From the NCBI RefSeq assembly GCF_003675385.1, contig NZ_RCWZ01000001.1, positions 930,001 through 994,000 of the forward strand: a stretch of 64,000 nt of DNA, given 5' to 3'. The DNA is from Mucilaginibacter kameinonensis (GTDB taxonomy: Bacteria; Bacteroidota; Bacteroidia; Sphingobacteriales; Sphingobacteriaceae). The notes below the pieces were generated by a model, which worked only from the letters and a program-made list of their open reading frames with translations, was not told where the DNA came from and ran no database searches. Positions 1 to 6,574 of the stretch are shown piece by piece (the stretch's first letter is position 1; each line of letters starts with the position of its first letter). The position numbers were made by a program, and so were the translations under genes.

Positions 1-1087
1 GCAGTTTGCTTTTGGAATTGATGTTAACCTTTTCTGCCGACAAATCGAAAGCGGTTTCATGATCACCGCGGTTCATGATCGCAATGGCGTACGAGTTATC
101 GCCATTTACTCCCAGCGGCTTTACCCAAACATCAATATTGTTTTCCTGAGATATCCTCTTCGCCTGCTTAAAGCCAGGATCTTGATTTAATGCGATTATT
201 TCTTTGTTTGTAAGTATGTCGATGGTTTGTTTAGACATGGTGCGAAGGTCGTTTCCGGCCAGCAATGGCGAATTAAGCATACACCACATAGAAAAATGAG
301 TTTTATCCTCGTCATAGCTCATACCCCGGCCTACCTGCAGCATGTCCATATCATTGTAATGGCCGGATGAAGCATATTTATCTAATCTTGCGTCAATATC
401 TATGATCGCGAGGATAGACGAAAACTTCGCGCTGATGTCTCCGGATATTCTCCATGAATCCGCTTTGTTGATGGCCCATTCTCCGGGAAACTTCCAGCGG
501 CAAACGTTGAAAACAATATTGCTGTCAATAGCTTTTGTTGCCGAAATAATTTTCATGTATTCTGTTTGCTCATCAAGCTTCAAGACTTCCCCTCCACACC
601 AGTCCACTTTAAGAAAGTTAAAGCCCCACTCTTTAAAAAACAGGTTACAATCTTGTTCAATGTGTCCGTATATTCCCGATCCTACGCCTTTCTCATCCTT
701 ATCCCATATCGAACCGCAGGTGTTTTTTCCCGCATCGGTATAAATACCTGCTTTAAGTTTTTTAGAGTGAATGTAATCAACAAGTGCTTTCATTCCTGAT
801 GGGAATTTACCGGTGTCTACAAATAATTTCCCATTCGCGTCGCGGCCTCCAAAGTAACCGTCATCAATATTAATAAAGCGATATCCCGCATCATACAAAC
901 CGCTTGTTATCATTGCATCAGCTTGTTGCCTTAGCATTTGCTCATCAATATTAACGCGAAAATTGTTCCAGCTGCTCCAACCCATTATTGGCGCTTTTGT
1001 TACTTGCGCTGTTGATTTGAGCGTAATAAAAATAGCAAGGAAAGATATCAGGAATGTAATTCTTGAGGCTTGATGTGTGAAATTCAT
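1..1087 (-). CDS. GH27 alpha-galactosidase, partial (3' end outside window)
   Basis: Likely hydrolyses terminal alpha-galactosides (melibiose, galactomannan side chains) in the periplasm or outside the cell. The frame begins at the ATG complementary to 1085-1087 and runs off the left edge, so about 362 residues are visible. A signal peptide ends near STAQ (about residue 28) and is followed by the GH27 opening PIMGWSSWNNF. The motif KVDWCGG near residue 162 carries the family's nucleophile Asp, and SWRISGDI near residue 216 should hold the acid/base Asp. NIDDGYFGGRD is also typical. Two identical LacI-type operators lie 66 and 154 bp upstream, suggesting sugar-responsive repression. Family is secure; the exact substrate is inferred. 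Confidence 0.9.
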   Translation of the reverse strand, partial: MNFTHQASRITFLISFLAIFITLKSTAQVTKAPIMGWSSWNNFRVNIDEQMLRQQADAMITSGLYDAGYRFINIDDGYFGGRDANGKLFVDTGKFPSGMKALVDYIHSKKLKAGIYTDAGKNTCGSIWDKDEKGVGSGIYGHIEQDCNLFFKEWGFNFLKVDWCGGEVLKLDEQTEYMKIISATKAIDSNIVFNVCRWKFPGEWAINKADSWRISGDISAKFSSILAIIDIDARLDKYASSGHYNDMDMLQVGRGMSYDEDKTHFSMWCMLNSPLLAGNDLRTMSKQTIDILTNKEIIALNQDPGFKQAKRISQENNIDVWVKPLGVNGDNSYAIAIMNRGDHETAFDLSAEKVNINSKSKL

Positions 1088-1152
1088 AAGCATAAATATA
1101 AGCGGAAAGTGATCGTTGACAAGTGTATTAAGCTTGCCACTATGATTGGGGG

Positions 1153-1164
1153 GCAAACGTTTGC
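1153..1164. promoter_or_regulatory. LacI/GalR-family operator, proximal copy
   Basis: Perfect 12-bp palindrome GCAAACGTTTGC with the central CG typical of LacI/PurR-type operators. It lies 66 bp upstream of the alpha-galactosidase start codon. An identical copy lies 88 bp further upstream. The regulator gene is not in the window. Confidence 0.7.
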
Positions 1165-1240
1165 GTTTTTTTAATCAAAAAAATTTAAGAGAGGCGCCGT
1201 ATATCATGCATGAAAAGGCATTAAAAGCCTCTTGTTATAA

Positions 1241-1252
1241 GCAAACGTTTGC
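1241..1252. promoter_or_regulatory. LacI/GalR-family operator, distal copy
   Basis: Second exact copy of the palindrome GCAAACGTTTGC, 88 bp from the first. Paired operators of this class usually bind one dimeric or tetrameric LacI-family protein, possibly with looping. Confidence 0.65.
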
Positions 1253-1351
1253 GCGGTGTATTTGAATATTGAGCTGCCGAAACTAAAATATGGGTAAGAA
1301 ATATTAGCCAGTAGTTAGAGCCTGTTTAAAAACGATTCAAGATTTTTTCAG

Positions 1352-1449
1352 GTAGAGACGCATAATTGCGTTTCCTGTCGGACAAGCAGCTTTGCATGTC
1401 ATCTTGCTATCGTAAAATGCATGCGGGAGACGCAATTATGCGTCCCTAC
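1352..1449. repeat. Dispersed palindromic repeat with 25-nt inverted arms
   Basis: Arms at 1352-1376 and 1425-1449 are reverse complements apart from three mismatches; the core is GACGCATAATTGCGT. The 48-bp interior is unrelated to the arms. It sits between the alpha-galactosidase promoter region and a tRNA-Val terminator and contains no gene. It looks like a non-autonomous intergenic palindromic element. Confidence 0.7.
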
Positions 1450-1481
1450 AATTAAATCAAACTTAAACAGTTTCTTAGGTT

Positions 1482-1514
1482 AAAACAAAAAAGCCCAACA
1501 TTTCTGTTAGGCTT
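1482..1514 (-). terminator. Rho-independent terminator of first tRNA-Val
   Basis: On the minus strand a 10-bp stem (one U-G pair) closed by a GAAA tetraloop at 1491-1514 is followed by a run of mainly T (1482-1490). Confidence 0.85.
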
Positions 1515-1521
1515 TTTTCTG

Positions 1522-1596
1522 TGGGAACTACTGGGTTCGAACCAGTGACCCTCTGCTTGTAAGGCAGATGCTCTGAACCAGCTGAGCTAAGCTCCC
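1522..1596 (-). tRNA. tRNA-Val (anticodon TAC), downstream copy
   Basis: A 75-nt cloverleaf including the discriminator A. The anticodon loop CTTACAA gives TAC (Val), the T-arm has GGTTCGAACC, and the acceptor is GGGAGCT paired with AGTTCCC, using one G-U wobble. CCA is not encoded. It differs from the second copy only at that acceptor position. Confidence 0.95.
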
Positions 1597-1701
1597 TTTG
1601 TTCTTGATGTTACCATTAGCTGGTAAAACCGAGTGGCGAAGATAAATCACTTTGCCAAATAATGCAAGAACTTTTATAAAGTATTTGCATGTGATAGTAG
1701 T

Positions 1702-1731
1702 ATAAAAAAGCCCAACATTGCTGTTAGGCTT
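1702..1731 (-). terminator. Rho-independent terminator of second tRNA-Val
   Basis: Stem-loop at 1708-1731 with a 10-bp stem like that after the first tRNA-Val but a GCAA loop, followed on the minus strand by a T run (complement of 1702-1707). The pair of terminators implies the tRNA genes were duplicated with their 3' flanks. Confidence 0.8.
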
Positions 1732-1739
1732 TCTTTCTG

Positions 1740-1814
1740 TGGGAGCTACTGGGTTCGAACCAGTGACCCTCTGCTTGTAAGGCAGATGCTCTGAACCAGC
1801 TGAGCTAAGCTCCC
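1740..1814 (-). tRNA. tRNA-Val (anticodon TAC), upstream copy
   Basis: 75 nt with discriminator, anticodon TAC, fully Watson-Crick acceptor GGGAGCT/AGCTCCC, CCA not encoded. It has its own promoter at 1830-1861 and its own terminator. Confidence 0.95.
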
Positions 1815-1829
1815 TTCCTTTTGGGACTG

Positions 1830-1861
1830 CAAATATAGGAGGTTGTGTTTATTTGTCCAAA
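1830..1861 (-). promoter_or_regulatory. Bacteroidota-type promoter of tRNA-Val
   Basis: Minus-strand TTTG (1858-1861), 20-bp spacer, TATATTTG (1830-1837), matching the TTTG/TAnnTTTG consensus. The -7 box lies 15 bp upstream of the tRNA 5' end. Confidence 0.7.
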
Positions 1862-1913
1862 TAAAATTTTAAATAAAAATAGTGTGCTGATTTACAGATA
1901 TTAAGATTGTTAT

Positions 1914-2231
1914 TTACTTAACATCGCGATATTGGGCACGCGGCCGCGGGTCTTCAGGGAGGATCTCCATCTTCGGGAAATCGATATAATTGGCATACCA
2001 CTGTATGGCGCCTACTAAATCAAGCGCGTCTTCGGCTTCAACGTTTACAGTTTCAAAGGCATAAAGCTTATGATCGGCATAGCCATAAAGCTGTATCTCG
2101 TTATCATCCGGACTAAATCGTTCCTCATCAAGGCAGTAAACTTTTACCTTAAGCCGTGTATCCCTGGAGTGGATCACATCCCTGCAGGGGTTTTGAGGAT
2201 CGGTTGCCAGTAAATATACATTGTAGTCCAT
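1914..2231 (-). CDS. Hypothetical protein, 105 aa
   Basis: I do not recognise the family. The product is a soluble, acidic protein with no signal peptide or membrane segment; it begins MDYNVYLLATD and ends PEDPRPRAQYRDVK. The ATG at 2231 is the first in frame. It stands alone between the tRNA-Val genes and the small-RNA array, about 80 bp from the first upstream site of that array. The Asp/Glu-rich, aromatic composition and even codon use suggest a real gene, but no function can be given. Confidence 0.6.
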   Translation of the reverse strand: MDYNVYLLATDPQNPCRDVIHSRDTRLKVKVYCLDEERFSPDDNEIQLYGYADHKLYAFETVNVEAEDALDLVGAIQWYANYIDFPKMEILPEDPRPRAQYRDVK

Positions 2232-2315
2232 AGTTGGGTTAACAAAGTTTAGCGGGGTTGGTTTCTGTATTAAGTGTTTAAAGTGTGAAATTGTTTGAAA
2301 AATATGTGTATTTCC

Positions 2316-2339
2316 CAGGGTGGGGAAATCGCGCCCTTG
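2316..2339. promoter_or_regulatory. Upstream activator-like site of RNA module 1
   Basis: GGGAAA begins at 2323 and is followed by GCGCCC, giving GGG...CCC dyad symmetry. It lies 98 bp upstream of the TGGCA of the sigma54-like element of module 1. The same arrangement recurs in modules 2-4 with 100-bp spacing. Confidence 0.45.
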
Positions 2340-2420
2340 TTTGAGTAAAATTTCTACATTTTAACGAATAGGCAATATTAAAAACCTGTTTTTTAGGTTA
2401 ATATGCCCCAATTTATCAAT

Positions 2421-2436
2421 TGGCATTTCGTTTGAA
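2421..2436 (+). promoter_or_regulatory. Sigma54-like -24/-12 promoter, module 1
   Basis: TGGCA, then six bases, then TTTGAA: spacing matches the sigma54 consensus (TGGCAC-N5-TTGCA), but the -12 GC dinucleotide reads GA. The same variant appears in all four modules. Confidence 0.45.
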
Positions 2437-2445
2437 TAAATATTA

Positions 2446-2520
2446 ATACCCTTCTCAAAGGGTTGTTTTTCATAGGTAGATGTAGGGTCGAAATACTGCG
2501 AGAGTGTTTCGACCTTTTTT
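2446..2520 (+). ncRNA. Predicted small RNA, module 1
   Basis: Start inferred about 12 nt after the -12 element. The order is: a 5' hairpin ACCCTT-CTCA-AAGGGT; an almost invariant single-stranded stretch containing CATAGGTAGATGTAG; and a terminator hairpin GGTCGAAA/TTTCGACC with an inner ACT-GCGAG-AGT, followed by six T. No coding sequence is evident. The U-A pair in the outer stem is C-G in copies 2-4. I do not recognise it as a known RNA family. Confidence 0.6.
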
Positions 2521-2636
2521 ATTTGCCGCTTTTGAAAATATGATTTTACTGTTGTGTATTAGGTAAGATCTTAATTCTTTTTTTCTGCCGACATAAAACC
2601 ACAAAAGGGGCTTAAGGCGGATATTACAGATTTAGA

Positions 2637-2948
2637 TTGCTCCTTAAATTGATTGGGGCGAAAGATTTTAACCTTTGGGAAAATAATGCCACTAATCCCG
2701 GAACGTATTTACACTTGCTCCTTAAATTGATTGGGGCGAAAGATTTTAACCTTTGGGAAAATAATGCCACTAATCCCGGAACGTATTTACACTTGCTCCT
2801 TAAATTGATTGGGGCGAAAGATTTTAACCTTTGGGAAAATAATGCCACTAATCCCGGAACGTATTTACACTTGCTCCTTAAATTGATTGGGGCGAAAGAT
2901 TTTAACCTTTGGGAAAATAATGCCACTAATCCCGGAACGTATTTACAC
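2637..2948. repeat. Four perfect 78-bp tandem repeats
   Basis: Units start at 2637, 2715, 2793 and 2871 and are identical. Each holds one GGGAAAATAATGCCAC site (2677, 2755, 2833, 2911), so this is a fourfold amplification of the upstream site of RNA module 2. Single, diverged versions of the same unit lie upstream of modules 3 and 4. The open frames across the array (26 residues repeated four times) are a by-product of 78 being divisible by three. Confidence 0.95.
2904..2935. promoter_or_regulatory. Upstream activator-like site of RNA module 2 (last of four)
   Basis: AACCTTTGGGAAAATAATG followed by CCAC and CCCGG. GGGAAA begins at 2911, exactly 100 bp before the TGGCA of module 2; three further copies lie at 78-bp intervals upstream. 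Confidence 0.45.
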
Positions 2949-3010
2949 ACTTTTTATAGTTCATCGTGGCAAAATGCCTTTTTGGGGATGTTAGAGGGGT
3001 GTTTGTCATT

Positions 3011-3026
3011 TGGCATTTAGTTTGGA
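3011..3026 (+). promoter_or_regulatory. Sigma54-like -24/-12 promoter, module 2
   Basis: TGGCA-N6-TTTGGA, same spacing as the other three modules; -12 dinucleotide GG instead of GC. Confidence 0.45.
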
Positions 3027-3035
3027 TTGATATTA

Positions 3036-3109
3036 ATACCCTTCTCAAAGGGTTGTTTTCATAGGTAGATGTAGGGCCGAAATACTGCGAGAGTGTTTCG
3101 GCCTTTTTT
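3036..3109 (+). ncRNA. Predicted small RNA, module 2
   Basis: Same architecture as module 1, with outer terminator stem GGCCGAAA/TTTCGGCC: one U-A pair of copy 1 is replaced by C-G on both strands. One T is missing in the linker TTGTTTT. It ends in six T. Confidence 0.6.
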
Positions 3110-3211
3110 ATTTGTCAATTTTTAAAAATCGCTTTTGCTGTATTTTAAGCTATTAATCTTTGGTCGCAAGCAAAAAAAAGGGAGTGGGCATCTAAACGCG
3201 ATATTATAAGT

Positions 3212-3296
3212 TTGGAACGCCTTCGAATTGACCAATCCTGGAATTTTAACCATTGGGAAAATAATGCCACTGTCCTCGGGATGTATTTACACACTT
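3212..3296. repeat. Diverged single copy of the 78-bp unit (upstream site, module 3)
   Basis: Clear similarity to the 78-bp unit from TTTTAACC through GGGAAAATAATGCCAC (GGGAAA at 3255) to TATTTACACAC. GGGAAA is exactly 100 bp upstream of the module 3 TGGCAC. Confidence 0.65.
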
Positions 3297-3354
3297 TATA
3301 TGCTGCGTAATTTAAGAAGTGCTTTTTGAGGTTAATGAGCACATATTTTTCATT

Positions 3355-3370
3355 TGGCACCGGGTTTGGA
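3355..3370 (+). promoter_or_regulatory. Sigma54-like -24/-12 promoter, module 3
   Basis: TGGCAC-N5-TTGGA, the closest of the four to the sigma54 consensus at -24; -12 dinucleotide GG instead of GC. Confidence 0.5.
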
Positions 3371-3379
3371 TATGTATCA

Positions 3380-3453
3380 ATACCCTTCTCATAGGGTTGT
3401 TTTCATAGGTAGATGTAGGGCCGGAATACTGCGAGAGTGTTCCGGCCTTTTTT
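3380..3453 (+). ncRNA. Predicted small RNA, module 3
   Basis: Outer terminator stem GGCCGGAA/TTCCGGCC: a second compensatory change (A-U to G-C) relative to copy 2. The 5' hairpin has one changed base (CTCATAGGG). The central stretch CATAGGTAGATGTAG is unchanged. It ends in six T. Confidence 0.6.
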
Positions 3454-3499
3454 ATTGTGGGCTTGTGTTGCCTGATAATTAAATAAAAATCTGCCAAAA

Positions 3500-3530
3500 T
3501 TAACCATTGGGAAATTAATTCCCGGTTAAG
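3500..3530. promoter_or_regulatory. Upstream activator-like site of RNA module 4
   Basis: The most symmetrical of the sites: GGGAA-N5-TTCCC flanked by TTAACC and GGTTAA. GGGAAA begins at 3509, exactly 100 bp before the module 4 TGGCAC. Confidence 0.5.
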
Positions 3531-3608
3531 GGTGTCATTTCTACACATTGAGGATGATTGGTGTTTTAAAAAGCTGCCAATTAGGCAATTGAAGGCATTT
3601 TTTAAGAT

Positions 3609-3624
3609 TGGCACCTCGTTTGAA
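3609..3624 (+). promoter_or_regulatory. Sigma54-like -24/-12 promoter, module 4
   Basis: TGGCAC-N5-TTGAA; -12 dinucleotide GA instead of GC. Confidence 0.5.
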
Positions 3625-3633
3625 TATAGCTTA

Positions 3634-3709
3634 TTACCCTTCTCAAAGGGTTGTTTTTCATAGGTAGATGTAGGGCCGGAATAACTGCGAGAGTTGTCCG
3701 GCCTTTTTT
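3634..3709 (+). ncRNA. Predicted small RNA, module 4
   Basis: Outer stem GGCCGGA/TCCGGCC. The inner stem is lengthened by one pair through matching single-base insertions on both sides (AACT/AGTT against ACT/AGT in the others), which supports real base pairing. It ends in six T. Downstream is the convergent LLM oxidoreductase gene. Confidence 0.6.
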
Positions 3710-3816
3710 ATTTAATGAGAAATTTAAGATTGATTTTATTCCGTTGCTTTTTAATTAAGCAATCGAAGTGGTTTATTGATCAATGCTTTTTTGCCCGTTG
3801 GGGTGATATTGATAAA

Positions 3817-4839
3817 TCAACGCCATCCCAGTCCGGGTGCCACGTGTTTTAAAATAGAAGATAGCACGTGCACGTTATAATCAACCCCTAACGTGTTAGG
3901 TATTGTCAAAAGCAAGGTATCGGCTTCCTGGATAGCTTCATCCTGGGCTAATTCTTTAATCAGCTGATCTGGTTCGGCAGCGTAGCTTTTCCCGAAAATT
4001 GCCCGTTTGTTGGCTTCTATGTAACCGATCTTATCGGAGCTGTTAGCTTGTTGTCCGAATAGATATTTATCCTCATCGTTGACCAGCGCAAAGATAGAGC
4101 GGCTCACCGAAACCCTTGGCTCCCTTGCGTGGCCTGCTTTTTTCCAGGCCTCTTTATACAATCGGATCTGCTCTGCCTGTTGAATGTGAAAAGGCTTGCC
4201 GCTTTCATCGTTTTTTAAGGTAGAGCTTTGTAGGTACATGCCGTTTTCGGCGGCCCAGATAGCTGTTGCATTAGAGCCTGCTCCCCACCAAATGCGTTCG
4301 CGCAACCCTTCAGAATAAGGTTCTAAGCGCAACAAGCCGGGAGGATTCGGAAACATCGGGTATGGATTAGGCTCAGCAAATCCGTCACCGTTCAATTTAT
4401 CCAGAAACTCTAAGGCCTTGGTACGTCCCATATCCGCATCGGTTTCTCCTTCGGCCGGTTCATAGCCGAAATAGCGCCAGCCATCGATCACCTGTTCCGG
4501 CGAACCCCTGCTGATGCCTAATTGTAATCGTCCACCCGAAATTAAATCGGCGGCGCCGGCATCCTCTGCCATGTACAAGGGATTTTCATATCGCATATCA
4601 ATTACGCCCGTCCCGATTTCTATTTTACTGGTTTTAGCACCAATAGCCGAAAGTAGTGGAAAGGGCGATGCTAATTGGCGCGCGAAATGATGCACCCGGA
4701 AATATGCCCCATCAATGCCAATTTCCTCAGCTGCAACAGCCAGATCAATGGATTGAAGCAATGTGTCACCTGCCGTACGGGTATTATAAGCAGGATGATC
4801 TGACCAATGTCCAAATGATAAAAATCCGATTTCCTTCAT
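3817..4839 (-). CDS. LLM-class flavin-dependent oxidoreductase (luciferase-like)
   Basis: 340 residues, normal for the bacterial luciferase-like monooxygenase fold, which uses reduced FMN or F420. Visible marks: N-terminal strand IGFLSFGHW, the segment AAEEIGIDGAYFRVHHF, IEIGTGVIDMRYENPLYMAEDAGAADLISGGRLQLGISRGSPE (the conserved core after the barrel strands) and IWWGAGSNATAIWAAENGMYL. No signal peptide, so cytoplasmic. ATG at 4839 matches the family start. Monocistronic; divergent from the TauE-type transporter gene at 5083. Substrate unknown. Confidence 0.88.
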   Translation of the reverse strand: MKEIGFLSFGHWSDHPAYNTRTAGDTLLQSIDLAVAAEEIGIDGAYFRVHHFARQLASPFPLLSAIGAKTSKIEIGTGVIDMRYENPLYMAEDAGAADLISGGRLQLGISRGSPEQVIDGWRYFGYEPAEGETDADMGRTKALEFLDKLNGDGFAEPNPYPMFPNPPGLLRLEPYSEGLRERIWWGAGSNATAIWAAENGMYLQSSTLKNDESGKPFHIQQAEQIRLYKEAWKKAGHAREPRVSVSRSIFALVNDEDKYLFGQQANSSDKIGYIEANKRAIFGKSYAAEPDQLIKELAQDEAIQEADTLLLTIPNTLGVDYNVHVLSSILKHVAPGLGWR

Positions 4840-5082
4840 GTAGTCTCCTTAATCATAAAATGACAGATCGTATTTAAAATTCCGTTTTAGCTAAAACGAA
4901 TGCTTCGGGTTGATTTTGATCAGCCTGTAAAAGCAAATACAAGTCAATCAAAAATAAAATTAAACGGGATATAATTCAGTCAGGAGGAATTCAAAAAAAC
5001 TACTGGCTGTAGTTGATGAACGAAATATCACTTTGCGTTCATCAAATTCATTTTTCAGCATCCTTTCCTTTATTTTAGCGTT

Positions 5083-6111
5083 ATGCCCCTGACAATCTCT
5101 CTATTATTTATAGTTGCCCTGCTGGCTTTTATACTGAGCGCGGTTTGCGGCGGCGGAGCAAGCATGATCCTGATCCCTGTTCTTGGTTTGGTAGTTCCAA
5201 ATGCACAGATACCTGTCGCGTTATCGCTCGGTACTGCTTCCAGTTCCTTGTCAAGGGTAGTCGTTATATGGAAATCAATACGTTGGGATTTGGTCAAATG
5301 GTTTATTCCTGCGGCTATTCCTACAGTTTGGCTTGGCGCGTGGTTACTTACCTATGTAAACCCTGTGTTTCTGCAATTATTGCTGGGTTTATTTTTATTA
5401 TGGAACCTCTCTTCGCTTTTCAAAAAACAACCTGTGCTTAAAGTTCGGGAGCATCAAAGCAATGTCGCAGTATTGTTAATAGGTTTGGCTACCGGCTTTG
5501 TTTCGGGTTTAACCGGAGCGGTAGGGCTTATCTTTAATCGTTTTTACCTTACTTATGGCCTTTCCAAACAGGAGATTGTGGCAACCCGGGCTGCCAATGA
5601 AGTTATCCTTCATCTGATTAAGCTGGGTTTATATGCTTCTTTTGGCTTGTTGACTAACAATTCGGTTATCTATGGGGTAATAATAGCGGTTGCAGCAGTT
5701 ATTTCGTCTTTCGCGGTTAAATATGTACTGCCTCTAATCAGTGACCGACTGTTTCAAAAAATCGGATATGCAGCTATGGTGATCTCGGGATGTTTTATGA
5801 CTTATGGTGCAGTTAGAGATATTGCTTCGGGTAATTTGCGCATCAGTATCGTTCCTATATCCGGAGGCTTGGAAACCAGTGTTCAATGGAAAGAGAGTGA
5901 TTTTAAACTCGAATTAGAATATGACGAAGGTTTTGAGGTAGAACATGCCATAACACTGAATGAACTTCCGCCTGTTTTCCGGCCAAAAGTTATAGTCCTT
6001 ATTGAGGGGGCCGACAAATATCTCATTGAAGAAGTTAATGGTTTCCGGAAACATTATTATGAGGTTTATACCTGGCGTAAGGGCAAGCTTAGTAAATATG
6101 ATGTTAAGTGA
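5083..6111 (+). CDS. TauE/SafE (TSUP) family membrane transporter with C-terminal extension
   Basis: 342 residues. Residues 1-250 form about eight membrane segments with the paired TSUP signatures FILSAVCGGGASMILIP (N half) and GLATGFVSGLTGAVGL (C half). The family exports or takes up small organic or sulfur anions. After the last membrane segment comes a soluble tail of about 90 residues (from ISIVPISGG, ending YTWRKGKLSKYDVK) that ordinary members of about 250 residues lack. I do not recognise the tail; it lies where a cytoplasmic regulatory domain could be. Stands alone. Confidence 0.85.
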   Translation: MPLTISLLFIVALLAFILSAVCGGGASMILIPVLGLVVPNAQIPVALSLGTASSSLSRVVVIWKSIRWDLVKWFIPAAIPTVWLGAWLLTYVNPVFLQLLLGLFLLWNLSSLFKKQPVLKVREHQSNVAVLLIGLATGFVSGLTGAVGLIFNRFYLTYGLSKQEIVATRAANEVILHLIKLGLYASFGLLTNNSVIYGVIIAVAAVISSFAVKYVLPLISDRLFQKIGYAAMVISGCFMTYGAVRDIASGNLRISIVPISGGLETSVQWKESDFKLELEYDEGFEVEHAITLNELPPVFRPKVIVLIEGADKYLIEEVNGFRKHYYEVYTWRKGKLSKYDVK

Positions 6112-6434
6112 CATGCTTTTATTCTCGTCAATCTATCGGATTTGAGGAAAAGAATTGTGGGTTTCAATCTTCAATAAGGGTGAATTTGCTTTTATTCAGA
6201 TCTGCTGCATTTTCTCACTGATAAGTCCAAGCTTCATCTTAAAAAGATCAATATCAGTAAAACAGTAGATTGATGCCCTTTTTTGATTTGGGATTGTTTT
6301 AAATGGCGCAATGATTACCCCGGCGGAATTAGGGGCTATCGTATAAGTGTTAGCAAGATGTCTGAAGTATATGGGAACAAAAAGGCCCTTAATCATTGAT
6401 TAAAGGCCCTTTGATGTTTTGTTAAAATATTTAG
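6112..6434. other. Gene-free interval after the TauE-type gene
   Basis: 323 bp. It holds the tRNA-Asp terminator hairpin near 6380-6413 and otherwise only a weak 66-codon minus-strand frame (6196-6396) that overlaps that hairpin; I do not regard it as a gene. Confidence 0.5.
6380..6413 (-). terminator. Probable terminator of tRNA-Asp copy 1
   Basis: AAAGGCCC...GGCCCTTT hairpin with a one-base offset in the stem, with an A-rich plus-strand flank giving T on the minus strand. It differs from the terminators behind copies 2 and 3. Confidence 0.55.
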
Positions 6435-6508
6435 CGGAATGGACGGGACTCGAACCCGCGACCCCATGCGTGACAGGCATGTATTCTAACCAGCTGAACT
6501 ACCACTCC
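6435..6508 (-). tRNA. tRNA-Asp (anticodon GTC), copy 1
   Basis: 74 nt including discriminator G. Acceptor GGAGTGG/CCATTCC (one G-U), anticodon loop CTGTCAC giving GTC, T-arm GGGTTCGAGTCCC. CCA not encoded. Same sequence as copies 2 and 3, which follow at exact 174-bp steps. Confidence 0.96.
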
Positions 6509-6519
6509 GTTTGGGGTTG

Positions 6520-6550
6520 CAAATATACAAACCTTTTTATTTTACGCAAA
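6520..6550 (-). promoter_or_regulatory. Promoter of tRNA-Asp copy 1
   Basis: Minus-strand TTTG (6547-6550), 19-bp spacer, TATATTTG (6520-6527): a full match to the Bacteroidota housekeeping promoter, 11 bp before the tRNA 5' end. Confidence 0.8.
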
Positions 6551-6574
6551 TTTAAAAGCTAAAAAGTTTTGGAA

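Noticed and set aside
402..799. Two plus-strand frames of 113 and 77 codons
   Set aside because: Antisense to the GH27 gene, whose catalytic motifs are on the minus strand.
1120..1127. -7 promoter box (TACACTTG) for the alpha-galactosidase gene
   Set aside because: Only a partial match, and no TTTG at an acceptable distance upstream.
2481..2490. Start-stop mini-frame (ATGTAG) in the small RNAs as a coding signal
   Set aside because: Conserved in all four copies, but it lies in a stretch conserved as a whole, so no separate evidence for translation.
2637..2948. CRISPR array
   Set aside because: The repeats are directly adjacent and identical with no spacers; no cas genes in the window.
2624..3020. 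Open frames on both strands across the 78-bp repeats (26-residue units)
   Set aside because: Unit length is a multiple of three, which keeps chance frames open; there is no start context, and the repeats carry the regulatory GGGAAA site.
3145..3614. Minus-strand frames of 71 and 100 codons
   Set aside because: They run through the small-RNA modules and diverged 78-bp unit; the content mirrors the repeats.
6196..6396. 66-codon minus-strand frame
   Set aside because: Overlaps the tRNA-Asp terminator and has no recognisable features.
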